A DNA stretch of 64,000 nucleotides from Saposhnikovia divaricata (lineage: Eukaryota; Streptophyta; Magnoliopsida; Apiales; Apiaceae): positions 58,515,001 through 58,579,000 of the forward strand of contig CM071596.1 in the NCBI GenBank assembly GCA_036435485.1, read 5' to 3'. The notes beneath the pieces were generated by a model that saw only the letters and a list, made by a program, of their open reading frames with translations, did not search any database and was not told where the DNA came from. Shown here piece by piece: positions 12,274 through 23,329 of the stretch. The translations under genes and the position numbers were made by a program. Numbering within the stretch: position 1 is the stretch's first letter; the number at the start of each line of letters is the position of its first letter.

Positions 12274-13675
12274 TGTGACACCCCAAAACCCGGGGTCAGG
12301 GATCTAGGTTTCCACGATCCATTAATTCCATGTTGTACCTGTATTACTCACAATGTATATAATCCACATGCTAATGACCCCATAACATATACACACTCAC
12401 ACGGGTTAGAGTGTCAAGAACGACACACTTAATAATATTAACAGAATATAAGTAGAGTTATTACAATCCCAAATGTTTATTGAATAATGCTATTGATGTA
12501 TCCTTTAAGTGAAGGAACATCAGCGGCTCAACTGTCTATTTCTTAATACAGCATTACATAAGTCATATCTATAAATAAAGTAGATTAACCAAAGTTACCC
12601 GTTGATCCAGCCGGTTCTCACTACCTCGAGTATGACTGCCATGAACTGCTCATAGAAATTCCTTGCATTTCGCACTCGCTTGTGGGGTGTGTACCATATC
12701 TTTGGCATCTTACTTAGCTATTGGGTAAAAGTTTTAAAACAAAACAAGAGTGGGCAATAACTCAGAAATATAATAAAAGTATAACATTAATTTGCATTTG
12801 ACAAAACCTTTTTTAGTAAAACTATACAAGACAGCTATAGTCACAATATTTCATAAATGAAATCATTCCCTTTACCAGAAAATAAATTAAACTCGTTACT
12901 ATCACAGTAATTCATTAAATCGAAACCACATCCTTTTTAGAAATATTAGAAAATAGTACTTACTATCATAGTACACCAACAACTAAAACTCCATCTTTAT
13001 TCAGAAGATATTTGAAAATCATCCTTGTCGTAGCAATTTATAAAACATTGTGCATTCCTTTTTAAAACTTTTGAATATTCACCCTTGTCAGGATTTAAAT
13101 AAAAATCTGGATGCATAACCATTTCTAGGTAGAAACAATCTGCAGCTCTAGATACTACAAGATGGGAGTTTTTCTTTTCAAGTAAACGCCCCTTGATACT
13201 ATCGGTAACTCAGCACTTCGGCCTCGGTTACAGCATCAGGGCCCTTCTCCGAGTGGAGAATTCAAATGAACTATGTATTGGGAGTTATAAGTGTGCCCCA
13301 CGCTCGATGATCAGTCGTTGCGCATGGGGTTCATCTTTGATCTAACTTTCTACATGTAGAGGACGGATCCAGCTTTGCGAGCTTCTCCGGTTTTGCCCTG
13401 ACCGCATATGGCCGTGGTTGGACGCGCTAACTCCGCCACTTACGCCGTTCTCCTAGTTCTTTTCATGGAATCTGTTAACCTGGAACCGAAACGAATTTAA
13501 GTCCCCCGGGTAAATACCCATTCACAGATCTTACTCGTATCCTTTGGTTACTTTGGGAATTAAATAGGAGCTAATCGATAACTATAAGTTGGCCTCTAGC
13601 GGTCAAAGTCATTCTGAGCGACGAATTGTCCTCATAAAACCAAATCTGTAATCATCATACTTGTTTGATGAGTCA

Positions 13676-14690
13676 TGTTATTCCCAGATTACACACTTGT
13701 ATAATTGTAGAAGGGGGGGTTGAATACAATTCTTGATATTTATAAATTTCTGATAAGAACTCCAGAAATCTATACTAAGATAATTGCTTGTAAAAAGATT
13801 AATGCACAAACACATAAAAAATCAGGTGGTTAAATGCACCACCTGAAGCTTTTATTCGAAGAAAACTATGTGATACAAAAGTACACAGCTTCTGTTTTAC
13901 AACTCTTTGCTTTCTAAGAATATTCAATAGAAACCCTAAGCAAAATGTATCTGTTTTCTTAACCTACAAAGAGTTGCTACACTTGGTTATAAATCCCAAG
14001 TTTTACAAGTACTGTTGGAATAAGATAATATTAATCTAATTCTAGTTGACTTGCTACTACACTCCAAATACACATGTAGCCGAAAGGTTGTCCTTGTGTT
14101 CAGACATGTCTCCTGCACCTTTCTTGTATTCATAGTGTAAATGGAATGCTTCTTTCTTCTGTGTTTCCAAAGTATGGCTTCCATACTGCTTTTTGTATCT
14201 ACTATCAACCCATGTGATCTGTCAGTCAAACATGTCCTTATCAACTGCTAATCCCCAGCTAATCATAGAAGACAGTGTCAACGATTATCCGTTGATATTG
14301 TACACTGACATCCGTTGATGATGTATTGAGCGGTATCCGTTGATATTGAGACTTGAGTTGTATCCGTTGATAGAGTGGATTTGAGTTGTATCCGTTGATA
14401 GAGTTTTGTCTTCATCTGTTGATACACTTTCACTTAGACAGAATTACATAGCATAGCTTATTTACAATTGGCTACCCTATTCTGCCTATCCGTTGATGGT
14501 CAACATGACTGTGGATAAAAACACTATCAACTGATAACATAGAGATACTGCAGTATGCTACAAAACCTCATCCGTTGATGAGCTACCTGTCAACGGATAG
14601 AGTTATAAATCCTCATCCGTTGACAGCTACAAAACCTTATACAATTTGATTGATTATGAAGTTATCATCAAGTACAACATATTCCTAACA
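13676..14690 (-). repeat. 3' LTR of the SIRE-like element
   Basis: Ends are TGTTATTCCC and CCTAACA. Near the start is the run GTAGAAGGGGGGGTTGAATAC. Between 14286 and 14622 lie nine copies of CCGTTGA/TCAACGG in both orientations, plus decayed variants such as CATCTGTTGATA. Confidence 0.95.
14286..14622. promoter_or_regulatory. Cluster of ATCCGTTGAT motifs in the LTR
   Basis: Nine exact cores occur (near 14288, 14311, 14336, 14361, 14390, 14489, 14571, 14590 and 14616), with gaps of roughly 20 to 100 bp, in both orientations. The core contains CAACGG, which fits the general Myb consensus PyAACNG. No binding has been shown. The same cluster occurs in the other LTR at 26327-26664. Confidence 0.6.
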
Positions 14691-14703
14691 ATCTCCCCCA
14701 ATT
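14691..14703 (-). other. Polypurine tract of the SIRE-like element
   Basis: The plus strand reads ATCTCCCCCAATT right after the LTR, giving AATTGGGGGAGAT on the minus strand next to the 3' LTR. Confidence 0.85.
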
Positions 14704-14862
14704 TATACTTGATGGCAATAAAGCATAAATTCAGGACCTTGATGATAATAAAACATTCCTAAAGATATATATATAACAATGCAAAAATTGTATTAAGGTA
14801 CAAAAATTAAAAACTGAAAGTTTGAGAAATTTACAGAGAAGTGCTCCTCTAGACTGAGCAGA

Positions 14863-17283
14863 TTAAGACTGTTTCTTTTCTCTTGTTGGCATCACCCTTG
14901 ATTTACCTTCTTTGGCAGAGTTGGACTCAATCTGTATTTGGAGTTGCCTATAGAAGGCATCTTCTTCATCAACCTTTGGATTTAGCTTTTGTTGTAACCA
15001 TCTCAGGTATTGAGAACTAGCCTTTGGTAGTTGGTCTTCTAACCTGAAGAATCTCCTGTTACCATCTTCATCCCTGAACTCCATCATCCAGAAGGGTTGA
15101 AGGTGGATTTTCTGTCCATTGTATGGGATCTTCATCTTCCTTGGTAGACTTGATGGTGAGTTTCATTCCCTCCTTATTTGTTCTATTCTGTCCAGTATCT
15201 CCCCTTTTGCTATCTTGGAGAACCCTGTGTATCTCTTGATTGCAGAGAACACTTTGGTTAAGGTCTGATAATTTTCTCCAAGAACCCTTTGTAGTGGCCA
15301 TGTCCTTTCCTTTCCTCCCTTGTATACAAAGACCAATCTTTCAGGCAAATGTTTATATTTGTCAATCCCTCTTACTTCTGACAATTCATCCAGATAAAGA
15401 TTCATGCCAGAGTATTCTTCAATATCTACCTGATAGATAAAATCATCCTTGTTTTCCAATATTGGCTGCCTGACAATAGCAGGTACCCTAGCAACTTTAA
15501 TTGGTTCCTTTGAAGGTTGCTTCCTTGGTATCCTTTTCTTCTGTATAGGCTTCTGTTGAGGCTTCAGCAAGAATGAAGGAACCTCAATGGAGTCAAGATT
15601 CATTGGTTCCTCTTTAGGTACTATAGGATCACCATGGAAATTCACAGCTGGGTTGAATACTTTTACAGAAGTAGGTTGTGATGAGCCAACTGTCTCCTTG
15701 TTTTCAATTTCTGGAGAGACAGGCCTCCTTGGCTTTGATTTCATTCTCTTAGATTTGGATTTGGGGACTGATTTCCCTTTCCTTTTGGATTTGGGGACTT
15801 CCTCAGGTTCCCTCATTTCATCCTCTACCTCATCCATTAACTCTTGAGCCAGCCTTGCTTGCTTCTCATCTGAGTTTTCATATTGATATTCAGTGCTTGG
15901 TTGAGATTCTCTTAGCAGCCTTGAAGTCTCTTCTCTCTTGGCTTCAACAAATCTAGGATGGCTGTTGGATATGTTTAGAACTTTTCCATTCCTTATGATT
16001 ATAGCCATCCATTCTCTTACACAACTGTTAGTCTTCTCCTTGAATTCCTTAATTTGCTTACCCATCAGCTTCTCTTTATCATCCTTGGGAAATGGAAAGT
16101 CCAGTTGTAACTTGTTCTTCCCATTTGCTTTTGGTGGTGAGTAGGGTCTTGCTTTGATGTAGGGTTCAAATTCTTTAACATGACAAGGCTCAGCATCATA
16201 GAATGTAGGAGCCACAATTGCTGGAGTGAGCACCTTCAGAATTGTGGTAGATATTGTTGGAGCTGAGGTTTGGCTAGAAAACAGATTTGATACAATAGAT
16301 GCATTGATCAATCTTTCTGTCCTTATTATTCTTTCATTGTTCTCCTCTTTCTTCCTTTGCAGGGCTTCAATCTTGGCTAGCTTTTCCTCTTCTGTCAAGT
16401 TTGAGAAATCAAACTCTTCAGATAGAGCTACTTGTACAGGTTTGGATTTGCTGGGGGAAGTTGTGACAATGAAGTCCTGTGGATTGACCACTATGGTAGG
16501 CTGCTGCTCCCCCTCACTTGCTGCTTCCCTTCTTTCAGAAATTAAGATTTGACTTGTAGTTGCCACAGCCTCTTCCACTTTCTCCCCCTTTTTGTTAGCA
16601 TCAAGGGTTGGACTAGAAGTTGGGGCTGCAACTAACTTTTCTAGCAGTTGGGTTTGCAGTTTTTGATGTTGAAGAAATTGCTCCATCTTGGATTCCATCT
16701 TTTCCACTCTTGAGTTGAGTAGTTGCACAGACTTAGCCAGGTTGTCTTCTTTGATGAACCTTTGTTGCAACACCCTCTGAGTGGCTGTAGGAGCTAGTTG
16801 CTCTAACTTGGAATCCACGGAGATCTTCACATCCTTGATTTCTTGTTTGACCTCCTCTAAGTTGGATCTCTGAATCACCATTTGCATCTTTTGTAACTTA
16901 AGGGAGTCAATTGCCTGTTGAAGAACAACCTTTCTCTGTGGATCTACTTCTGGGTGCTCAGCCAGGGCAGATTTATATTGCCTTATGATTTCCACATCAA
17001 GTTGATGATAGGTGTAGTTGTGAGCAAATTTAAAATCATGAATACTGCTACCACCTTCATCTTCAGAGCTCTGGCTGTCTTCATCTTCAGAATCTTCAAA
17101 TTCTTCACTCTCAGCAGTGGTTGGCAGAGCTTCTAAAGATTCCTTAGCTCTAAGTAGAGACTGTGAGGTGTGCACTAGGTGCATTGCCTCCTCTGCTTCC
17201 ACATTGCCCTGTTGTGCCAGAATTTGATAGGCAGGAACAGGGTGAGTAAAGGTTTTAGCATCCAAAGAAATGGAGTCAATCAT
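14863..17283 (-). CDS. Extra ORF B of the SIRE-like element, function unknown
   Basis: A 706-codon ORF (17283-15163) is followed in the same frame, after a TGA at 15163-15165, by a further 90-codon stretch to 14863. The two parts probably formed one protein broken by a stop or by small indels near 15130-15180. Visible layout of the 706-residue part: an acidic Glu/Asp/Ser stretch at about 58-80; a probable coiled coil at about 110-220 (LEEVKQEIKDVK, then RVEKMESKMEQFLQHQ); a Lys/Arg-rich basic part at about 485-520; and a compact C-terminal part (FVYKGGKERTWPLQRVLG, about 650 on). No signal peptide or membrane span is seen. It is not a recognised family. It lies between extra ORF A and the PPT, where env-like ORFs of SIRE elements lie, but nothing here resembles an envelope protein. 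Confidence 0.7.
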
Positions 17284-17406
17284 GGACTGATATTATCTTT
17301 GAAATTCCATTTCCTTGGCTGCATCCTCAACCTCCATTGACTCACTAGCAATGGCTGCTTCTTCCATCCTTATTTCTCATGTAGTCCCTTCTCTCCTCTC
17401 ATCTCT

Positions 17407-19392
17407 CTAATCTTGCATCAAGGGCCCCCCTTGGCTCACACCTCTCACACCCTCACCTTCACCTACTAAGGTGGAACTCTCAGTCTCTCCTTTTGCCTGA
17501 CCGGAAGAAATGGCCAGCCTCTCATTATTTAGCTCTCCTTTTGCCTGCTCACAAGGCAGCCTCTCACTCCCTTCCCTCAATCCTAAAAGTGTTTCAACTA
17601 CTGAGAACTCCTCCACACTTGACACAGGAATGTCAGATATAGCAGTGGTAGAGTGAGTTATCAACGGATAAGGAATATCCGTTGATGGAGTAGTTATAGC
17701 TATCAACGGATGGCTAGACAGAGGCGCATCCGTTGATGGAGAAACACTTGTCAACGGATGAAGGATATCCGTTGAGGAAGGAATAATTTTATCCGTTGAA
17801 GAGAAAACCAACACTGAATCTGTGGAGATTGATTTTAAGTTCGAGGCCACAGTCTGTGTTGAGAATTCTGGAAGGGAAGATTGATGGTCCAACAAATCAT
17901 CTAAAAGATGATGACCACCAATTGCAGAGTGGGGCTTCTCCAAGAATCTTAAAGATGGAGAATCAGGAATTGATGTAGATATCATATCCACATCCAGAGA
18001 TGGAGTTGGTGATGGTGGATTGTAATGTGTATCGATTTGAAGATTAAGATCAAGGGGCTGTGACTCCACATTTATTGAAGCCACATCAAACTGAGTTTGA
18101 GAAGGTACAGTTTCCTGTACTGTGTGTGCACCCTGTGATTCCCCTGTGGTTTTAGATTTCACTCTTCTTCCATAGGTTTTGGAGAGTGGGCTATTTGTGT
18201 CTCTAACCCTCTTGTGCAGTGTTCCTTGTGGGGAACTTGATTCAGTAGTCACACTCTGTTGAGAGAGTGTAACTAGAATTTGGCTTGTAGTTACATTAGC
18301 AGTCTTTTGAGAGACTGAAATGGTGGTTGCACTCATCTCTCCTTCCTTATCCTTAGGGCTTCTTTGATGTTCACCCTGTCCCTCACCACTCACTACCACC
18401 TTCACACTCCCCTCAAGAGTTTTGGTAGATTTTACAACAGGTGTCTTTTGAGAGACACTTGAGGTTTGCTTACTAGAATGTGATTTTGGAACTCTGGATT
18501 TGGTCACTTTGGTAGGAGCCTGTTTGGTCACAACTACAGACTCCATTGTGACACTAGAAGGCAAAGAAATTTGGGGGTTGGAGATAGGGGTTTCAGAGTT
18601 AGAAATGGTTACCTGAACAATGGGTAGATATACCAATTGTACTCCTGCATTGAGGTTCATTCGAATTAGGTCACTTAAGACTCTCTTCTCCTGAACAAAA
18701 CATTGGAACTTGCTATCCGGGTTAGCAATGGATAGCTCATTCTCAGATACATGCAGTGCTAAGAGCATTAAAAATCTAGCAAAGTAGATATTCTTGCTCC
18801 TAGTTTTCTTTTTACCTAACTTTGCAGTTATCTCATACATAACTAATGTGCCAAAATTATAGAATTTATCATTTAAGAGCATACACATCATAGTTAGCAT
18901 GGACTGGGTAACAGCATCAAAATTACTAATTTTGCCTGAAAAAGTTTTAATAAAGGCATCACAGAAATAGCTCCATTCTTTAACCATTCCTTTCCTAACA
19001 ATTTTCCCTAAGTTTTCAGTACTAAGGGCATAATTAATAGAATTAAGCATGGCAACAATTTCAGCATCAGTGGGTACTTTCAGACAGTTATTTTCAGGCA
19101 ATTTTAAACAAGCAGTTATTACATCATAATTAACTACATAGTGTTTACCCTTTAAAGAAAAAGCAATTGTACCGTCTGTGCCATTGTACTCAGCAGATGT
19201 CCACATTTCTTCAATTACCTCGTGGATTAAGAGGGTGGTGGCAGTCATAGCATATGACAGTTTGCATTTCTTCACGAAACTCATCAAAGTGTGGTAAGCT
19301 TCCGGAGCATTCACTGTGTCAACAAAGGCCGCGAAATTGTTCTTCTCATAGGCAAACCCAGTGGAGGACATCATCTTAACAATGGGCGCCAT
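17407..19392 (-). CDS. Extra ORF A of the SIRE-like element, function unknown
   Basis: An uninterrupted 661-codon ORF lies on the same strand as pol. The start Met at 19392 begins MAPIVKMMSSTGFAYEK. Residues 1 to about 265 look globular (FSLKGKHYVVNYDVITACL near 80-95). They recall N-terminal domains of the plant retrotransposon proteins that follow pol in large copia and gypsy elements, but I cannot name a family with confidence. From about 270 to the end the protein is Ser/Thr/Pro-rich and probably disordered. At about residues 530-580 the DNA holds seven copies of the ATCCGTTGAT motif, giving peptides such as STDIPYPLIT. There is no stop or frameshift, in contrast to gag and pol. No signal peptide or convincing membrane span is visible. 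Subgenomic or spliced expression would be needed. Confidence 0.75.
   Translation of the reverse strand: MAPIVKMMSSTGFAYEKNNFAAFVDTVNAPEAYHTLMSFVKKCKLSYAMTATTLLIHEVIEEMWTSAEYNGTDGTIAFSLKGKHYVVNYDVITACLKLPENNCLKVPTDAEIVAMLNSINYALSTENLGKIVRKGMVKEWSYFCDAFIKTFSGKISNFDAVTQSMLTMMCMLLNDKFYNFGTLVMYEITAKLGKKKTRSKNIYFARFLMLLALHVSENELSIANPDSKFQCFVQEKRVLSDLIRMNLNAGVQLVYLPIVQVTISNSETPISNPQISLPSSVTMESVVVTKQAPTKVTKSRVPKSHSSKQTSSVSQKTPVVKSTKTLEGSVKVVVSGEGQGEHQRSPKDKEGEMSATTISVSQKTANVTTSQILVTLSQQSVTTESSSPQGTLHKRVRDTNSPLSKTYGRRVKSKTTGESQGAHTVQETVPSQTQFDVASINVESQPLDLNLQIDTHYNPPSPTPSLDVDMISTSIPDSPSLRFLEKPHSAIGGHHLLDDLLDHQSSLPEFSTQTVASNLKSISTDSVLVFSSTDKIIPSSTDILHPLTSVSPSTDAPLSSHPLIAITTPSTDIPYPLITHSTTAISDIPVSSVEEFSVVETLLGLREGSERLPCEQAKGELNNERLAISSGQAKGETESSTLVGEGEGVRGVSQGGPLMQD
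17657..17800. promoter_or_regulatory. Cluster of ATCCGTTGAT motifs inside extra ORF A
   Basis: Seven exact cores (CCGTTGA or TCAACGG), in both orientations, occur in about 140 bp of coding sequence. The two orientations are read as STD and as PLI/PST, so the peptide is not what is repeated. Confidence 0.7.
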
Positions 19393-19894
19393 TGAAGTGT
19401 TTGAACTTTGGTTACAGAGAGTTTTAGAGAAGAAGATGCAGTTAACTTTTGATATGCTTGAAAATGAATAAAAGTGAGATGTGAGAGTACAAGTTAGCCT
19501 TTTATATTTTTCAAGAATTAAAAATGAAATAATTAAAAGTAATTACTCCATTGGTCAAAAGTAACTGTCAGATAATAAATGAAAAGAAAATAAGTACACC
19601 CATGATTAGATATACACGGTTACCAACGGTTATAAAAAAAATGTATATCAACGAATATAGAATGAACGGTTGAGATACAGTTTATCCGTTGATGACGTGG
19701 ATAGCCTGTTACCCGTTGACATGCGAAAATCTAGTAATGTGTTTATACTATCAACGGATAAAAGGATATCCGTTGATAAGCTAATTTTGCCTTAGACAAA
19801 ATTTCTGCAGAAAATTTTTCTGAAAGTTTTAACTTGCAAGTAAATCAAAACACATTTCTAGCTTCAATGCAGTGAAATCAAATATCACTAGGAA
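19393..19894. other. Spacer between pol and extra ORF A, with motif copies
   Basis: The spacer is non-coding. It holds four exact motif cores (near 19684, 19712, 19750 and 19769) and decayed forms (CCAACGGTT, TCAACGAAT, GAACGGTTGA) at 19620-19675. It could hold a promoter or splice acceptor for the downstream ORFs; neither can be identified by eye. Confidence 0.55.
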
Positions 19895-22800
19895 TTATGA
19901 CAAGTTAAGCATACCTAGCTCACCTACCAATCTTACGAATGTGGATTCATCAAGAGGCTTGGTGAAGATATCTGCAAGCTGCATTTCACTTGGCACAAAG
20001 TGCATTTCTACTGTACCATTCATCACATGTTCTCTAATGAAGTGGTATTTGATGTCAATGTGCTTGGTTCTCGAATGTTGCACTGGATTCCCTGTGATGG
20101 CAATAGCACTTGTGTTGTCACAGAAAATTGGAATCTTCTCAACTTTTAGACCATAGTCAATGAGTTGGTTTCTCATCCATATAATCTGTGCACAACAGCT
20201 TCCAGCAGCAATGTACTCAGCTTCAGCTGTAGAAGTGGAGACTGAGTTTTGTTTCTTACTGAACCATGAAACAAGCCTGTTTCCTAGAAATTGACAGGAA
20301 CCTGTAGTACTTTTCCTATCAACTCTGCAACCTGCATAATCTGCATCTGAATAGCCAGTTAGATCAAAACCAGATTCTCTTGGGTACCAAATGCTAAGGT
20401 TTGGTGTTCCCTTGAGATACCTGAAAATTCTTTTAATAGCTATTAAGTGAGACTCTCTAGGGTCAGCTTGAAATCTAGCACAAAGACAAGTAGAAAACAT
20501 TATATCAGGTCTACTAGCTGTTAGCTATAGAAGTGAACCTACCATGCCTCTATAGCTTGAGATGTCCACAGACTTTTCCTTAGTATTCAACTCAAGCTTA
20601 GTTGCAGTGGCCATAGGTGTTTTAGCAGATGTACAATCCATTAAGTCAAATTTCTTTAAGAGATCATAAATATATTTTGTTTGACTTATGAAAATGCCCT
20701 CATTAACTTGCTTTACTTGTAGGCCAAGAAAGTAAGTTAATTCACCCATCATGCTCATTTCATACCTACTTTGCATAAGTTTGGCAAACTTTTTGCAAAG
20801 CTTCTCATCTGTAGACCCAAAAATAATATCATCTACATAGATTTGAACAAGTATTGAAGAGCCATTAATATTCCTATGAAATAAGGTTTTATCTACTGTA
20901 CCTCTAGTGAAGTGGTTCTCCAAAAGAAATTGAGATAAAGTGTCATACCAGGCTCTTGGTGCTTGCTTCAAACCATAAAGTGCTTTCATGAGAAGATATA
21001 CATATCCTGGAAATTCTGGATCCTCAAAACCAGGAGGTTGATGGACATAGACCTCTTCTTCCAGTTCCCCATTTAGAAAGGCACTTTTGACATGATAGAC
21101 TTTGAAATTGGCATGTGCTGCATAGGTTAGAAAGATTCTTATTGCCTCAAGTCTTGCCACTGGAGCAAAAGTTTCATCAAAATCTATTCCTTCTTCTTGA
21201 GAGTAGCCCTTTGCCACTAATCTAGCTTTATTCCTCACAATTATGCCATTTTCATCTGTCTTATTCTTGAGAACCCATTTAGTACCTATGACACTTCTAT
21301 CATCAGGTTTGGGCACAAGTTTCCATACTTTATTTCTTTCAAATTGGTTTAGCTCTTCTTGCATTGCTAACACCCAATCTGGATCTAGAAGGGCATCTTC
21401 CACTTTCTTAGGTTCCTCTTGAGACAGGAAGCTACTGTATAGACATTCTGCTTGAGTGGCCCTTCTAGTTTGGACTCTTGAATTTGATTCACCAATGATT
21501 AACTCAAATGGATGATTTCTAGTCCATTTTCTTGCAAGTGGAAGGTTTGATCTTGATGAGGTTGCTTCATTTCCATGAGCATGATCATGTTGATTTAGCA
21601 TTGAATTTTGACCTTGAGAAACTCCCCCTGAGTTTGTTGTCCTTGTGGAATTATGAAGTTGACTGTCAATGGATGCATCATTTTGCCTGTCGACGGATGC
21701 TTGAGAATATCTGTCAACGGATGCATCTCTAATAGTGTCAACGGATGTTGCAGAATGACTGTCAACGGATGTTGCAGAATGACTGTCAACGGATGCTTCA
21801 TTTTCAGTGTAAGCATCACTCCTAGTTGGTATAACAGCTCTAGGTGGATCTCTGGGGTCATGATCTTCATTTTCCTCCTCATCATAGTACATTCTTCCTT
21901 CACCTTCATTCTCAAATTCCAACTTTTCATGGTAACCTTCATCATTTAGGCCTAGAATCTTTTGATCATCAAACACAACATGTACAGATTCCATAACAAT
22001 GTTGGTTCTTAGATTGTAGACCTTGTAGGCTTTCCCTGCTGCATATCCAACGAAAATAGCTTCATCTGCCTTTGCTTCAAATTTGCCCAAGTTATCTCCA
22101 TGATTCCTTAGCACAAAACACTTACATCCAAAGACATGTAGGAAAGCTAAAGTTGGTTTCTTGTTGGTTAATAACTGATAAGGAGTCATTCCTCTAGCTT
22201 GATTGACCAAGGAAATATTCTGAGTAAAGCATGCAGTGTTGAAAGCTTCAGCCCAGAAATATGTTGGTAACCTTGATTCACTTAACATTGTTCTAGATGC
22301 TTCAATGAGAGTTCTGTTTTTCCTTTCAACAACCCCATTTTGTTGAGGTGTTCTGGCAGCAGAAAACTCATGGACAATTCCATTCTCTTCACAGAAAATC
22401 TTCATTGTGGAATTCTTGAATTCAGTACCATTGTCACTCCTGATTCTTTGTACTCTGTCTTCAGAACCATTGTTTAGTATTCTGAGGTGATTGATGATGA
22501 TTTCACTTGCACAATCCTTGGAGTGCAGGAAGAAGGTCCATGTGAACTTAGAAAAATCATCTACAATGACCAGACAGTATTTCTTCTTTGAAATAGACAT
22601 GACATTTACTGGACCAAATAAGTCCATATGCAGCAATTGAAGAGGCTTAACAATGGATGACTCTGTCTTGCTTTTGAAGGATGATTTCTTTTGTTTCCCT
22701 AATTGGCAGGCATCACACAGCCCATCTCTGACAAACTCCAATTGAGGGATTCCTCTAGGAAGATCCTTTCTTACCAAATCATTCATAACTTTAAAATTCA

Positions 22801-23329
22801 AATGTGACAGCTTCTTATGCCATAGCCAACTCTCATCCTTACTTGCTTTGCTGAAGAGACAAGTAATGGATTCTGAGCATGCTGAATTGAAGTCAGCTAT
22901 GTAAACATTTCCTTTTCTAAAGCCTGTCAATACCACATTATTGTCTTCCTTGGCAGAAACAACACAGGCTTCTTTTGTGAACTTTACTTCATAGTCTTTG
23001 TCACAAATCTTACTGACACTCAGCAAATTGTGCTTCAAACCTTCAACTAAAGCCACTTCTTCAATGATGACATTGTCTTTTGAAATCAGGCCATATCCCT
23101 TAGTATATCCTTTGCTGTCATCTCCAAAGGTAATTCTAGGGCCAGCTCCTTCCTTGAACTCTGTGAGCAGGGTTGAATCTCCTGTCATGTGCCTAGAGCA
23201 TCCACTGTCTAGGTACCATAGATTCCTTCTGTTTCCCTGCACACATTTCAAAAACAAATCAAGTTGATTTTGGTACCCAAGCTTCCTTGGGTCCTTTCTT
23301 GTTAGCCTTTGACTTTGCACTCTTAGCAT
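19895..23329 (-). pseudogene. Copia pol: protease, integrase, RT, RNase H (broken)
   Basis: The frame runs 23329-20525 (934 codons), meets an in-frame TAG at 20525-20527, and continues 201 codons to 19895. Protease: WYLDSGCSRHMTGD near residue 38. Integrase zinc-binding H...H...C-D-A-C near 170-210; DDE core with MDLFGPV, RSDNGTEF and ERKNRT near 235, 297 and 336. RT starts near 690 and carries YVDDIIFGS near 840. RNase H after the stop has GYSDADYAG and STAEAEYIAA. The RT motif that normally contains the first catalytic Asp reads VYHVKSAFLNG: two residues including that Asp are gone, as expected from an in-frame 6-bp deletion. RT should therefore be inactive whether or not the stop is read through. 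A linker at about 500-550 carries S-V-D repeats encoded by the ATCCGTTGAT motif. Confidence 0.92.
21660..21800. promoter_or_regulatory. Cluster of ATCCGTTGAT motifs inside pol
   Basis: Four exact TCAACGGATG cores plus variants TCAATGGAT and TCGACGGAT lie in the linker between integrase and RT. They are translated as S-V-D, a reading frame not used for the motif in gag or ORF A. Confidence 0.7.

Noticed and set aside
14286..14622. Regularly spaced ATCCGTTGAT copies considered as a CRISPR-like or satellite array.
   Set aside because: The spacing is irregular, both orientations are mixed and the copies are dispersed over a plant retrotransposon. A CRISPR array is not plausible.
15587..17136. 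Several plus-strand ORFs of 60-110 codons within 15240-17136.
   Set aside because: They are antisense shadows of the 706-codon minus-strand ORF B and show only its composition.
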